From Nocardia brasiliensis NBRC 14402 (GTDB lineage Bacteria > Actinomycetota > Actinomycetes > Mycobacteriales > Mycobacteriaceae): a stretch of DNA of 52,129 bases. The notes beneath the pieces are model-generated. The model did no database searches. It worked only from the letters and a program-made list of their open reading frames with translations, and had not been told where the DNA came from. Shown in pieces: positions 23,198 to 32,338 of this stretch (positions are counted from its first letter, which is position 1; the number at the start of each line of letters is the position of its first letter). The stretch lies in contig NZ_BAFT02000090.1 of NCBI RefSeq assembly GCF_000308475.2, positions 1 to 52,129 on the forward strand, read 5' to 3'. Made by a program: the position numbers and the translations under genes.

Positions 23198-24310
23198 GTG
23201 TCCGTGGTCGTTGCACCCAGCCCCATCCTGTCTACACCGGGAGCCGTCGCGGGAGCGCCCGGTTCGCCGGATGCCGCCGTGGCGTGGCATTACGGTGACC
23301 CGCTCGGCGAACAGCGGACAGCCGTGCAGCGGGCCGCGGTCGTCGATCGCTCGCATCGATTCGTGCTGAACATCGCCGGCGCCGAGCGGCTGACCTGGCT
23401 GCACACCATCACCAGCCAGCACATCGCAGCCCTCACCGACGGGCAGTCCGCGGAAAGCCTCGACCTCGACCTCAACGGCCGGGTGCTGAACCATTTCGTG
23501 CTCACCGAACTCGACGCCACGGTGTGGATCGACACCGAAGGCGACCGCGGCCCCGCACTGCTGGAGTTCCTGCGCAAGATGGTCTTCTGGGCCGACGCGC
23601 AGCCGGTCGAATCCGAGCACGCCGTGCTCAGTCTGCTCGGGCCGAATGCGCCCGAGGTGCTCGCCGCGCTCGGCGTCGACTCCGTGCCCGGCGTCTACGA
23701 GGCCGTGGCGCTGCCCGGCGGCGGTTTCGTGCGGCGGATGCCGTGGCCGGTCGCCGACTCCTTCGACCTGGTGGTTCCGCGCGCGGAACTCGCCGACCGG
23801 TGGGGCAAGCTCGTCGCGGCGGGTGCCGCGCCGGCCGGCATGTGGGCGTTCGAGGCGCTGCGGGTCGCGGCCGTGCGCCCACGGATCGGCCTCGACACCG
23901 ACGACCGCACCATCCCGCACGAGGCCCGCTGGATCGGCGGCGTCACCGAGTACGGCGCGGTGCACCTGGACAAGGGCTGCTATCGCGGTCAGGAAACCGT
24001 GGCGCGGGTGCACAATCTCGGCAAGCCGCCGCGGCATCTGGTGCTGCTGCATCTCGACGGATCCGCCGACGAACGGCCGGCGGCGGGTGACGACGTCACC
24101 GCGGGCGGCCGGGCCATCGGCCGCCTCGGCACGGTGATCGACCACTACGAACTCGGCCCGATCGCCCTCGCGCTGATCAAACGCACGATCCCGGTGGACA
24201 CCCAGCTCACGGCCGGCCCGACGGCCGCGGCCATCGATCCCGACTCGGTGCCCGCCGACGACGCACCGCAGGCGGGCCGGCTCGCCGTCGATCGACTGCG
24301 CGGCCGCTGA
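23198..24310 (+). CDS. ygfZ: Folate-binding YgfZ/GcvT-like iron-sulfur cluster protein
   Basis: This 370-residue protein of the GcvT/YgfZ fold has the invariant motif K-G-C-Y-R-G-Q-E at 259-266 (Cys261), followed by TVARVHNLGKPPR. YgfZ proteins use tetrahydrofolate to help assemble or repair Fe-S clusters. The first 25 residues are Pro/Ala-rich. It is leaderless and divergent from pabC, so the shared intergenic region links two folate-related genes. Rv0811c is the syntenic mycobacterial gene. Confidence 0.93.
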   Translation: MSVVVAPSPILSTPGAVAGAPGSPDAAVAWHYGDPLGEQRTAVQRAAVVDRSHRFVLNIAGAERLTWLHTITSQHIAALTDGQSAESLDLDLNGRVLNHFVLTELDATVWIDTEGDRGPALLEFLRKMVFWADAQPVESEHAVLSLLGPNAPEVLAALGVDSVPGVYEAVALPGGGFVRRMPWPVADSFDLVVPRAELADRWGKLVAAGAAPAGMWAFEALRVAAVRPRIGLDTDDRTIPHEARWIGGVTEYGAVHLDKGCYRGQETVARVHNLGKPPRHLVLLHLDGSADERPAAGDDVTAGGRAIGRLGTVIDHYELGPIALALIKRTIPVDTQLTAGPTAAAIDPDSVPADDAPQAGRLAVDRLRGR

Positions 24311-24417
24311 CCCACCGATGCCGATCGAATTCCGGAGGGGCGCAAGCCGCATGGCGGCGCGCCACCGCGCCGGCCCCGCGCACCCACCGACCAGAACACA
24401 CCGCGAAAGGAGCGTCC

Positions 24418-25158
24418 ATGCGCCCCGGTGACACCGGCGAAGTACTCGCGGTGTGCGTGGTGCACGCCGAGATCGAGGTACCCACTCGGGTCGGCCGCTC
24501 CGCCATCGACAAGCGACCGCGCCCGGACCGGGTGCCGGTGCGGGCGCTGGGTCTCGACGGCGACCACGTCTGCGACACCGCCCACCACGGCGGTGTGCAC
24601 CAGGCGGTCTACGCCTACGCCGACGAGGACGCCCGGCGCTGGGCCGGCGAACTCGATCGGGAGTTGCCCGCGGGCTGGTTCGGCGAGAATCTACGCGTGT
24701 CCGGATTACCGATCAGCGACGCGGTTTTCGGTGCCCGCGTGGCCATCGGCGACACCTTGCTCGAGGTGAGCGCGCCCCGCGTGCCGTGCGCGACGTTTCA
24801 GCATTGGAGCGGAGAAGCCCAGTGGGTCAAGCGGTTCACGCTGCGCAGCGACACCGGCGCCTACTTCCGGGTGCTCACCGAGGGCACGATCGGCGCGGGC
24901 GACACGGTGACCGTGCAGCATGTACCCGAGCACGGCGTGACTGTCCGTGACCTGTTCACCGGCCAGGATCCGGATCTGCTGGCCATCCTGCTCGCCGCGG
25001 AACCGACCATCTCCGACGATGTGCGCATGCAGATCGAGCGGCACGCGCGCAGGCACGCGAACGCCGCACGCGCCGCGCAGCGCCGGACCGGCGCGGCCAC
25101 CGTCTCCGGCGTCGCCGACCGGCGCGCCGCCGAACTCGACACGGGAGCACAGCTGTGA
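24418..25158 (+). CDS. MOSC domain-containing protein (YiiM-like)
   Basis: This 246-residue protein has the MOSC fold motifs GDHVCDTAHHGGVHQAVYAY (44-67), FGENLRV (88-94) and the Cys in SAPRVPC (Cys124). MOSC domains bind molybdenum cofactor through a conserved Cys and often reduce N-hydroxylated compounds. The C-terminal region (about 165-246) is helical and Arg/Ala-rich. An AAAGGAG site precedes the ATG by about 6 nt. It overlaps the asparaginase start by GTGA, so the two are translationally coupled. Confidence 0.93.
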   Translation: MRPGDTGEVLAVCVVHAEIEVPTRVGRSAIDKRPRPDRVPVRALGLDGDHVCDTAHHGGVHQAVYAYADEDARRWAGELDRELPAGWFGENLRVSGLPISDAVFGARVAIGDTLLEVSAPRVPCATFQHWSGEAQWVKRFTLRSDTGAYFRVLTEGTIGAGDTVTVQHVPEHGVTVRDLFTGQDPDLLAILLAAEPTISDDVRMQIERHARRHANAARAAQRRTGAATVSGVADRRAAELDTGAQL

Positions 25159-26108
25159 GTGTGGATCTGGTCGAAGTAGTCCGCTCCGGTTTCCGCGAGT
25201 GCGTGCACCGCGGCTCGGTGGTGATCCTCGATCCCGCGGGTGAGCCAACGCTCGCCCTCGGCGAGGTGCATCTGCCGATCTTCCCGCGCTCCACCAACAA
25301 GCCGATGCAGGCGATCACCTTGCTGCGGCACGGTTTCGAACCACTCGACGACGCCGAGCTCGCCATCGCGACCGCCTCGCACTACGGCGAACCCGATCAC
25401 ATCGCGCTGGTCCGCCGACTGCTCGACCGGTTCGGTTTCGACGAGAAATCCCTCGAATGCCCGCCGGACCTGCCGGTCGACGACAAGGCGCGGGCGGCCG
25501 TGCTGTCCGGGTCGCAGGAACCGCGACGGATCTACATGAACTGCTCCGGCAAGCATGCCGCGATGCTGGCGACCTGCGCGATCAACGGCTGGCCGACCGA
25601 GGGCTACCTCGACGTCGCGCATCCACTGCAGCAGGCGGTCATCGCCACCGTCGCCGAACTGACCGGCGAACCCGAGACCGATCTCGGCATCGACGGTTGC
25701 GGACTGCCGATCATTCCGGTCTCGCTGGTGAACCTGGCCCGGGTGTTCGCCACGATGGCCACTGCCGCGCCGGACGCGCCGGAGCGGCGCGTCGCCGACG
25801 CCATCCGCGCCCATCCGCGAGTGATTTCGGGCACCAACGCACCCGATTTGTCAGCTATGCAGGCCACCCCCGGACTCGTCTGCAAGATCGGCGCGGACGG
25901 GGTGCACGCGGGCGCGCTACCCGACGGCACCGCCTTCGCCTACAAGATCGACGACGGTCACGACCGTGCCCGAATGCCCCTGACGCTGGCCATTTTGCAT
26001 CGAATCGGGGTCGATTGGTCCGACGCGCATGCCGAGTTGGCGGCCCCTGCGGTACTCGGTGGCGGCGCTCGCGTCGGCGTCATCCGAGCGATTCCCGGAG
26101 TGCTGTAG
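25155..26108 (+). CDS. Asparaginase (Rhizobium etli AnsA / asparaginase II type)
   Basis: This 317-residue protein belongs to the ReAV-type asparaginases, which share a beta-lactamase-like fold rather than the E. coli type. The S-x-x-K pair is Ser46 and Lys49 in RSTNKPMQ. A second Ser75 is in ATASHYGEP. The metal-site Cys130 and Lys133 are in NCSGKHAAM, with the same spacing as in the R. etli enzyme. GIDGCGLPIIPVSL is also conserved. It hydrolyses L-asparagine to aspartate and ammonia. A GTG start overlaps the MOSC stop. Assignment is from the family pattern. Confidence 0.92.
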   Translation: MSVDLVEVVRSGFRECVHRGSVVILDPAGEPTLALGEVHLPIFPRSTNKPMQAITLLRHGFEPLDDAELAIATASHYGEPDHIALVRRLLDRFGFDEKSLECPPDLPVDDKARAAVLSGSQEPRRIYMNCSGKHAAMLATCAINGWPTEGYLDVAHPLQQAVIATVAELTGEPETDLGIDGCGLPIIPVSLVNLARVFATMATAAPDAPERRVADAIRAHPRVISGTNAPDLSAMQATPGLVCKIGADGVHAGALPDGTAFAYKIDDGHDRARMPLTLAILHRIGVDWSDAHAELAAPAVLGGGARVGVIRAIPGVL

Positions 26109-26197
26109 CCGCCCCGGTCAAGGGCGACAACCGGGCAAACGGAACCTCTTCGGGAGTTCTTCACCCACTCCTGGAAGCGAGACCGCCGGACACACGC

Positions 26198-26203
26198 TAA
26201 AGT
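26198..26203 (+). promoter_or_regulatory. Possible -10 element for the DUF3073 gene
   Basis: TAAAGT lies about 80 nt before the ATG, implying a 5' leader of about 75 nt. No good -35 element is seen. Confidence 0.35.
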
Positions 26204-26284
26204 GTCTGTCAGGAAGAGTATTAATTCGAACGGGGCCGCCAACCAAACCCCAGGCCGCCCCGCAGTGACGCGAGGGGGTCAGCC

Positions 26285-26491
26285 ATGGGCCGTGGCCGGG
26301 CTAAGGCAAAGCAGACCAAGGTCGCACGCGAGCTGAAGTACAGCAGCCCGCCGAGCGACTTCGCGAGCCTTCAGCGCGAGCTTTCGGGCAGCCCCAACTC
26401 CCAACGGAGTGGTGTGTTGTCCGATGAGCACAACGCGGACGAGTCCTCTACCCGTTGGGAAGAGGACGACTACGACGACTGGCGCCGCTGA
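26285..26491 (+). CDS. DUF3073 family protein
   Basis: This 68-residue protein starts MGRGRAKAKQTKVARELKYSS, the basic N-terminus diagnostic of DUF3073, and ends in a strongly acidic WEEDDYDDWRR. The charge asymmetry and small size suggest a nucleic-acid or ribosome partner, but no function is known. Rv0810c is the syntenic gene. A GAGGGGG site lies about 9 nt upstream. A strong terminator follows. Confidence 0.92.
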   Translation: MGRGRAKAKQTKVARELKYSSPPSDFASLQRELSGSPNSQRSGVLSDEHNADESSTRWEEDDYDDWRR

Positions 26492-26505
26492 CTCGAAGCA
26501 ACGCA

Positions 26506-26536
26506 TGAAGGGGGAGGTCGCGTGCCTCCCCCTTCA
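26506..26536 (+). terminator. Terminator after DUF3073
   Basis: A perfect 12-bp stem (TGAAGGGGGAGG at 26506-26517, CCTCCCCCTTCA at 26525-26536) has a 7-nt loop. It lies 15 nt after the stop. Confidence 0.8.
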
Positions 26537-26585
26537 GCCGTTGCCCAGTGTCGACGGCCTCCGCCGAAAAGCCTTACAACACACC

Positions 26586-26616
26586 AGCGTCCCGCATCCG
26601 AGCGATGCGGGACGCT
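26586..26616. repeat. Strong 13-bp hairpin in the DUF3073-purM spacer
   Basis: AGCGTCCCGCATC (26586-26598) and GATGCGGGACGCT (26604-26616) form a perfect stem with a 5-nt loop. It is followed by a direct repeat of GCGTTGATTTC (about 26616-26627 and 26633-26643). Confidence 0.75.
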
Positions 26617-26981
26617 GCGTTGATTTCCCGATGCGTTGATTTCACGCTGCGCCGAGCACACGGGTCAGCACACCCGATGAGGTGAGTCCCCACTCCGCCG
26701 CTGGGCTCATCCCGCCGAACATCGACCTCCCTGCCGCGTCCCGAAGCCGAGCCGAGCCCAACGAGGATTCGACCCGACATCCGCAGCGCGCGGCCACCCG
26801 GCGCCAGCCTTGGGCACCGCAACCCAGCGGGCACCGGCACCTCAGTCTCCCGCGCACATCTCAGCGTCCCGCGCGCGGAATAGCCGACTATTTCGCGCGC
26901 GCCGCACCAAACGTGCGCGGCGATCGAATGGGCGAGGCTGACGGGGCTGCGAGGCCACGGGGCCACGGGGCACGCAAGCGT
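26617..26981. other. Non-coding spacer, no gene seen
   Basis: About 365 bp separate the hairpins downstream of DUF3073 and purM. Open frames here overlap one another on both strands and lack ribosome-binding sites or family features. A short direct repeat of GCGTTGATTTC lies at the left edge. Confidence 0.6.
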
Positions 26982-27023
26982 CTGCCCGGTGCATCACAGG
27001 GGTAGCTGCGGTGCACCGGGCAG
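26982..27023 (-). terminator. Hairpin downstream of purM
   Basis: A perfect 12-bp inverted repeat (CTGCCCGGTGCA at 26982-26993, TGCACCGGGCAG at 27012-27023) has an 18-nt loop. Flanking GCAAG/CTTGC can extend the pairing. It lies about 80 nt beyond the purM stop and has no U-tract. Confidence 0.55.
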
Positions 27024-27102
27024 GGGTCTTGCGTCTGCTCTGCGAGACGGGCCGACACAGCACGTGCGGCGGACGGACGCATGGTCGGCCGGACGCGAAC
27101 TC

Positions 27103-28179
27103 TCAGAAGCGCGGGTGTTCGCCGACGAGGACGGCGCGCAGGGCGTCGGTGTCTTTGGCTTTCTTGACGGTGCCCAGGGTCCAGCATTCGATGTGGCGGG
27201 CGGTCAGTACGGCGAGGGCGCGGTCGACGTCTTCGGGGGCGACGACGGCGACCATGCCGACGCCCATGTTGAACGTCTTCTCCATCTCGACCCGCTCCAC
27301 CCGGCCGCGCTGCGCGATCATCTTGAAGACCGGCGCGGGGTTCCAGGTGCCGCGATCCAGCTCGGCGACCATGCCGGCGGGCAGCACGCGGCCGAGGTTG
27401 GCGGCCAGGCCACCGCCGGTGACGTGGGCGAAGGTGCGCACATCGGTTTCGGCGATCAGGGCCAGGCAGTCCTTGGCGTAGATCTGGGTCGGCTCGAGCA
27501 GTTCTTCGCCGAGGGTCCGGCCGAACTCCTCGACGTGCCCGGTGAGCGACATGCGGTCGATGTCGAGCAGCACCTTGCGGGCGAGGCTGTAGCCGTTGGA
27601 GTGCAGGCCCGAGGAGCCCATGGCGATCACCACGTCGCCGGGACGCACCCGGTCGGGGCCGAGCACCGCGTCGGCCTCGACGACGCCGACGCCGGTCGCG
27701 GACAGGTCGTAGTCGTCGGCATCCATCAGGCCGGGATGTTCGGCGGTTTCCCCGCCCAGCAACGCGCAACCGGCCCGCACGCAGCCCTCGGCGATGCCGG
27801 AGACCAGCTCGGCGACCTTCTCCGGGACGACCTTGCCGATGGCGATGTAGTCCTGCAGAAACAGCGGTTCCGCGCCACACACCACCAGGTCGTCGACGAC
27901 CATCGCGACCAGGTCCAGTCCGACGGTGTCGTGCTTGTCCATCGCCTGCGCGACCGCGATCTTGGTACCGACCCCGTCGGTGGACGCGGCGAGCAACGGC
28001 TCGCGGTAGCCGCCCTTCAGTGCGAACAGTCCGGCGAATCCGCCGAGGCCGCCTTGCACCTCGGGTCGGCTCGCCTTCTTCGCCAATGGCCCGAACAACT
28101 CGACTGCGCGGTCACCTGCCTCGATATCCACGCCTGCCGCGGCGTAAGAGGCACCACCACTGGGGGTCTGTTCAGTCAT
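27103..28179 (-). CDS. purM: Phosphoribosylformylglycinamidine cyclo-ligase PurM (AIR synthetase)
   Basis: This 358-residue enzyme catalyses the ATP-dependent ring closure of FGAM to AIR, the fifth step of purine synthesis. Motifs are STDGVGTKIAVA near the N-terminus, VDDLVVCGAEPLFLQDYIA, LLGGETAEHPG, SSGLHSNGYSL, HVTGGGLAANLGRVLP and NMGVGM. The ATG at 28179 gives the usual start; an in-frame TTG six codons upstream (28197) is less likely. It is separated from purF by an inserted peptide-transport operon. Confidence 0.97.
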   Translation of the reverse strand: MTEQTPSGGASYAAAGVDIEAGDRAVELFGPLAKKASRPEVQGGLGGFAGLFALKGGYREPLLAASTDGVGTKIAVAQAMDKHDTVGLDLVAMVVDDLVVCGAEPLFLQDYIAIGKVVPEKVAELVSGIAEGCVRAGCALLGGETAEHPGLMDADDYDLSATGVGVVEADAVLGPDRVRPGDVVIAMGSSGLHSNGYSLARKVLLDIDRMSLTGHVEEFGRTLGEELLEPTQIYAKDCLALIAETDVRTFAHVTGGGLAANLGRVLPAGMVAELDRGTWNPAPVFKMIAQRGRVERVEMEKTFNMGVGMVAVVAPEDVDRALAVLTARHIECWTLGTVKKAKDTDALRAVLVGEHPRF

Positions 28180-28302
28180 TTTCGGGGAAAGCTCCAAACC
28201 GAATCGGCGGATAGATGCCTGCTCACGCTACCGGAGACGAATAACAGCCCAGCACCGGTATTGCTTCGTGCTGCCCGCCTCTCGGCGTCTTTTACCGCTT
28301 GC

Positions 28303-28353
28303 CGGCGCCGCGGGACTTGACAACCTGGCCGGTGGTCGCGCCCCGCGGCGCCG
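28303..28353 (-). terminator. Hairpin downstream of the peptide transporter operon
   Basis: A perfect 12-bp inverted repeat (CGGCGCCGCGGG at 28303-28314, CCCGCGGCGCCG at 28342-28353) has a 27-nt loop. It lies about 50 nt past the ATPase stop. Confidence 0.5.
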
Positions 28354-28404
28354 TCGACGGGTGCCCGGCGAGTTACCCAGCTGCGCGGGAAATCACTCGC
28401 CAGA

Positions 28405-30117
28405 TTATCCCGTCTGTACCTCGACGTCGTCGATCTCGGTGGCGAACAGTCCGGCGCTGGCCGCGCGCCGGCGCCGCTGCTCCACCGGATCGGGCACCGG
28501 CACCGCCGCGACCAGGCGCTGGGTGTACTCCTGCTGCGGTGCCCGCAGGATGCGATCCCGGTCACCCTGTTCCACCACCGCGCCGTTGCGCAGCACCACG
28601 ATCCGGTCGGCGAGCTGATCGACCACCGCCAGGTCGTGGCTGATGAACAGGCACGCCCACCCACATTCGCGCTGCAGCTGACCGAACAGCTCGAGCACCG
28701 CGGCCTGCACGGAAACGTCCAGCGCGCTGGTCGGTTCGTCGGCGACGAGCAGATCCGGATCCAGCACGAGCGCCCTGGCCAGGCTGGCGCGCTGCCGCTG
28801 GCCGCCGGACAGCTCGTGCGGATACCGGCGTTCGGTCCCCGCGGGCAGTTGCACGTCGTCGAGCAGCTTGCGGACTCGCGCCTTGATCTCGGCCGAGCTG
28901 CCCGCCTGGTGCACGATCAGCGGTTCGGCGACGCACTCGCCGACGGTGAGCCGCGGATTCAGCGAGCTGGCCGGGTCCTGGAACACGAACCCGAAGCGCC
29001 GCCGGATCGGCCGCAGCTTGCGCCCGGACAGTCCGGCGATGTCCTGCCCGCGCACCTTGACCACACCCGAGGTGGGGCGTTGCAGCGCGGCGACGCAGCG
29101 GCCGATGGTCGACTTGCCGGAACCGGATTCGCCCACCAGACCGAGGGTTTCGCCCGGTCCGATGCACAGGTTCACATCGTCGACTGCGCGGAACGGCGGC
29201 CGTCCGAACGAGCCGGGGAACTCGACCACCAGATCGCACACTTCGAGCACCGGCTCGGCGGTCGTGTCGACCTCCTTGGCCGGGCCGTGTGCCAGCTGCT
29301 CGGTGCCCAGGTGCGGGACGGCCGCGAGCAGTGCCCTGGTGTAGTCCGCTTTCGGGCTGGCGAACAGCTCGTCCACCGGCGCCTGCTCGACCACCTTGCC
29401 GTTGCGCATCACCACGACGCGGTCGGCCAGGTCGGCCACCACGCCCATGTTGTGCGTGATCAGCACGATGGCACTGCCGATCCGGTCGCGCAGATCGCGC
29501 AGCAGTTCGAGGATCTCGGCCTGCACGGTCACGTCGAGCGCGGTGGTCGGCTCGTCGGCGATGATCACCTTCGGCTCGCAGGCGATGGCGATGGCGATCA
29601 CCACGCGCTGTTTCTGCCCACCCGAGAGCTGGTGCGGGTAATAGTCCACCCGGTGCTCGGGGTCGGGCAGGCCGACCATGCGGAGCAGTTCGACCGCGCG
29701 CGCCTTCGCGTCCTTCTTGCTCATGTCCGAATGCGCGCGCAGCGCCTCGCCGATCTGGAAGCCGACGGTGAACAGCGGGTCGAGCGCGAGGCCCGGCTCC
29801 TGGAACACCATCGAGATCGCGCCGCCGCGCAGGGCGGTGAGCTGGCGTTCGTTCATCGAGGTGATGGTCTGGGTACCGAGGGTCACCAGACCGTTCACCC
29901 GCGCGGTCAGCGGCAGCAGGCCCATCGCGGTGCGCGAGCTCACCGATTTACCCGAGCCGGATTCGCCGACGATGGCCAGCACCTCGCCCGGATACACCTC
30001 GTAGGACACGTCTTTCACCGCGTACACGGGTCCGGCGTCGGTCGCGAAGGTGACCGACAGCGACGCGATGGACAGCGCGGGACGATCCCGCTCGGCCACC
30101 GGTACCGACTTGGTCAT
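28405..30117 (-). CDS. Fused dipeptide/oligopeptide ABC transporter ATPase (DppD-DppF type)
   Basis: This 570-residue protein has two complete ABC ATPase domains in tandem. Each has Walker A GESGSGKS, a Q-loop (FQEPGLALDPL and FQDPASSLNPR), signature LSGGQ(K/R)QR, and Walker B (IADEPTTALDVT and VADEPTSALDVS). The first half is DppD/OppD-like and the second DppF/OppF-like, joined by a short acidic linker near residue 270. The fusion is common in actinobacteria. It overlaps the DppC-like permease by 4 bp and is the last gene of the operon. Confidence 0.96.
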   Translation of the reverse strand: MTKSVPVAERDRPALSIASLSVTFATDAGPVYAVKDVSYEVYPGEVLAIVGESGSGKSVSSRTAMGLLPLTARVNGLVTLGTQTITSMNERQLTALRGGAISMVFQEPGLALDPLFTVGFQIGEALRAHSDMSKKDAKARAVELLRMVGLPDPEHRVDYYPHQLSGGQKQRVVIAIAIACEPKVIIADEPTTALDVTVQAEILELLRDLRDRIGSAIVLITHNMGVVADLADRVVVMRNGKVVEQAPVDELFASPKADYTRALLAAVPHLGTEQLAHGPAKEVDTTAEPVLEVCDLVVEFPGSFGRPPFRAVDDVNLCIGPGETLGLVGESGSGKSTIGRCVAALQRPTSGVVKVRGQDIAGLSGRKLRPIRRRFGFVFQDPASSLNPRLTVGECVAEPLIVHQAGSSAEIKARVRKLLDDVQLPAGTERRYPHELSGGQRQRASLARALVLDPDLLVADEPTSALDVSVQAAVLELFGQLQRECGWACLFISHDLAVVDQLADRIVVLRNGAVVEQGDRDRILRAPQQEYTQRLVAAVPVPDPVEQRRRRAASAGLFATEIDDVEVQTG

Positions 30118-31202
30118 GACGTCTCCTTCCCGGCGGTGCCGTCCTTCGTCAGGCCGACAGCGGGCTCGGCTCCGGCTGTCGCCGTGGCACTTTCGGGGTC
30201 CGTGGCGGACTCGACGGTGATCGCGTCACCGGGCGCCGCCGAAACGGCGCGCCGGGTCCGCAGGATCGGGTTGAGCACCTCGTTGAGGCTCTCGCCGACC
30301 AGGGTCATGCCGAGCACGACGAGCACGATGGCGAAACCGGGGAAGATGCCGGTCCACCAGATGCCGTTGGACACGTCCGACAGCGCCTTGTTCAGGTCGT
30401 AACCCCATTCGGCGGCCTGGGTCGGCTCGATACCGAACCCGAGGAAGCCGAGGCCGGCCAGCGTGAGGATGGCTTCGGACCCGTTCAGGGTGACGATCAC
30501 CGGCAACGACTGGGTGACGTTGGCGAAGATGTGCCGGAACAGGATTCGCGCCGTCGAGGCCCCGGTCACCCTGGCGGCATCGACATAGGGTTCGTTCTTC
30601 ACCGCGACCGTCGCGTTGCGCACCACGCGGAAGTATTGCGGCACGAAGACGGCCGTGATCGCCACCGCCGCGGAGAGCACGCCGCCGAAGCTGGTGGAGC
30701 GACCGCCCGCGACCACGATGGACACCACGATCGCCAGCAGCAGCGTCGGGAAGGCGTACATGGCGTCCATGAACAGCACCAGCACCCGGTCGAACCAGCG
30801 GCCGAGGTAACCCGACAGCAGGCCGAGCGGTACGCCGATGAACAGCGAGAGCACCAGCGAGATCACGATCACGAACAGTGCGGTGCGCGCACCCCAGATC
30901 ACCCGGGAGAACACGTCCTCACCGCGCACCGAGGTGCCGAACCAGTGGTCGGCCGAGGGCGCCTGCTGACGGACGAAATCCACGCCGTCGGCGGCACTTT
31001 GCGCGAAACCGTAGGGCGCGATCAGCGGCGCGAAGACGGCCGCGAGCACGAAGATCGCGACCAGGGCCAAGCCGAGGATCAGCGTCGCGCGTTGCAGGCC
31101 CGCGGTCATGGAGAACAGCCGCAGGCCGGGCAGGCGACGGCGGGCCGACGGCGGCACCGGCGGGGTCACCACCGGCTCGTTGAGCAATTCCGGTGCGGTC
31201 AT
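30114..31202 (-). CDS. Peptide ABC transporter permease (DppC/OppC type)
   Basis: This 362-residue permease starts with a Pro-rich cytoplasmic segment and a membrane helix, then a short periplasmic loop with the HWFGTSVRGEDVFSRVIWGAR motif, and five further helices. The ATPase-contact loop is DAARVTGASTARILFRHIFANV, and GLGFLGFGIEPTQAEWG-like sequence near the end is typical of the OppC family. An acidic tail of about 50 residues follows. It overlaps the DppB-like gene by 1 bp and the ATPase gene by 4 bp. Confidence 0.95.
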   Translation of the reverse strand: MTAPELLNEPVVTPPVPPSARRRLPGLRLFSMTAGLQRATLILGLALVAIFVLAAVFAPLIAPYGFAQSAADGVDFVRQQAPSADHWFGTSVRGEDVFSRVIWGARTALFVIVISLVLSLFIGVPLGLLSGYLGRWFDRVLVLFMDAMYAFPTLLLAIVVSIVVAGGRSTSFGGVLSAAVAITAVFVPQYFRVVRNATVAVKNEPYVDAARVTGASTARILFRHIFANVTQSLPVIVTLNGSEAILTLAGLGFLGFGIEPTQAAEWGYDLNKALSDVSNGIWWTGIFPGFAIVLVVLGMTLVGESLNEVLNPILRTRRAVSAAPGDAITVESATDPESATATAGAEPAVGLTKDGTAGKETS

Positions 31203-32338
31203 CAGAACCTCACCCTCGGATCGATCAGTGCCACAAGGGCATCCACCAGGAAGCTCATCAGGGCGATGAACACCGCGATGAACGCGACGATGCCCTGCAC
31301 CGCGACGAAGTCACGGGCCGCGAGGTAGGTCGCGAGTTGATAGCCGAGCCCCTTCCATTCGAAGGTGGTCTCGGTGAGCACCGCGCCGCCGAGCATCATC
31401 GCGATCTGCATGCCCATCACGGTGACGATCGGAATCATCGCGTTGCGGAACGCATGTCGTCCGGTGACGACCCGGCGGGACAGGCCACGAGCCCGGGCCG
31501 CGTCCACATAATCCGAACGCAGCGTCTGGATCAGGTTGATCCGCACCAGGCGCAGGAAGATGCCCGCGGTGAGCAGGCCGAGCGCGATCGCGGGCAGCAC
31601 AGCGTGTTTCAGGACGTCGCCGATGTAACCGGCGTCGCCGTACAGGATTCCGTCGACCAGCATGATGTTGGTCTTCGGCGAGACGTGCTGCAGTTGCAGT
31701 TCCACGTTGGTGCTCGCGCGGCCGGCCACCGGCAGCCAGCCCAGCTTGACCGCGAACACCAGCTTGAGCAGCAGACCGACGAAGAACACCGGCGCCGCGT
31801 AGGCCAGGATCGCGAAGAGCCGAAGTCCGGTGTCCGACACCGAATCACGGTGCGTCGCCGCGTAACGGCCGAGCGGGATGCCGATCGCGAACGCGACGAT
31901 CAGCGCCCAGAACATCAGCTCCAGCGAGGCGGCGCCGTAGGTGGTGATCACCTCGCTGATCTGCCGATTGTCCTGGGAGCGGCCGAAATCGCCGCGGAAC
32001 AGGCCGGAGATGTACTCCCAGTACTGGGTCAGGATCGGCCGGTTCAGCCCGGCCGCCTCCTTGCGGGCCTCGATCTGGTCCTGGGTCATCCGGCCACCCA
32101 TTGCCGCGCTGATCGGGTCACCGGCCACGCGCATGAGGAAGAAGACCACGGTGGCGAGAATCCACGCGGTCACCGGAATCAGCAGCAGGCGCACGCCCAG
32201 GTAGCGCAGCAGCGCGAGCTGGCGAGAATCACTCCCGCCCTTCCCTTTTCGGGGCACGCCGAAGCGCCGGGCCCGGGCCGGCGCTGGCTTCGTTTCTGGA
32301 GCAGCTATCGTCCCGGGCCCGGCTTCGCCGGATGTCAC
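31202..32338 (-). CDS. Peptide ABC transporter permease (DppB/OppB type)
   Basis: This 378-residue permease has an unusually long cytoplasmic N-terminus (about 45 residues, Ala/Pro/Arg-rich) before the first helix. OppB features are the loop DYVDAARARGLSRRVVTGRHAFRNAMIPIVT and the closing VALIDPRVRF. It forms the translocation pore with the DppC-like permease. It overlaps the lipoprotein gene by 4 bp. Confidence 0.95.
   Translation of the reverse strand: MTSGEAGPGTIAAPETKPAPARARRFGVPRKGKGGSDSRQLALLRYLGVRLLLIPVTAWILATVVFFLMRVAGDPISAAMGGRMTQDQIEARKEAAGLNRPILTQYWEYISGLFRGDFGRSQDNRQISEVITTYGAASLELMFWALIVAFAIGIPLGRYAATHRDSVSDTGLRLFAILAYAAPVFFVGLLLKLVFAVKLGWLPVAGRASTNVELQLQHVSPKTNIMLVDGILYGDAGYIGDVLKHAVLPAIALGLLTAGIFLRLVRINLIQTLRSDYVDAARARGLSRRVVTGRHAFRNAMIPIVTVMGMQIAMMLGGAVLTETTFEWKGLGYQLATYLAARDFVAVQGIVAFIAVFIALMSFLVDALVALIDPRVRF

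Noticed and set aside
26574..26966. 130-residue minus-strand frame in the DUF3073-purM spacer
   Set aside because: It overlaps strong hairpins, has atypical codon third positions and no recognisable domain.
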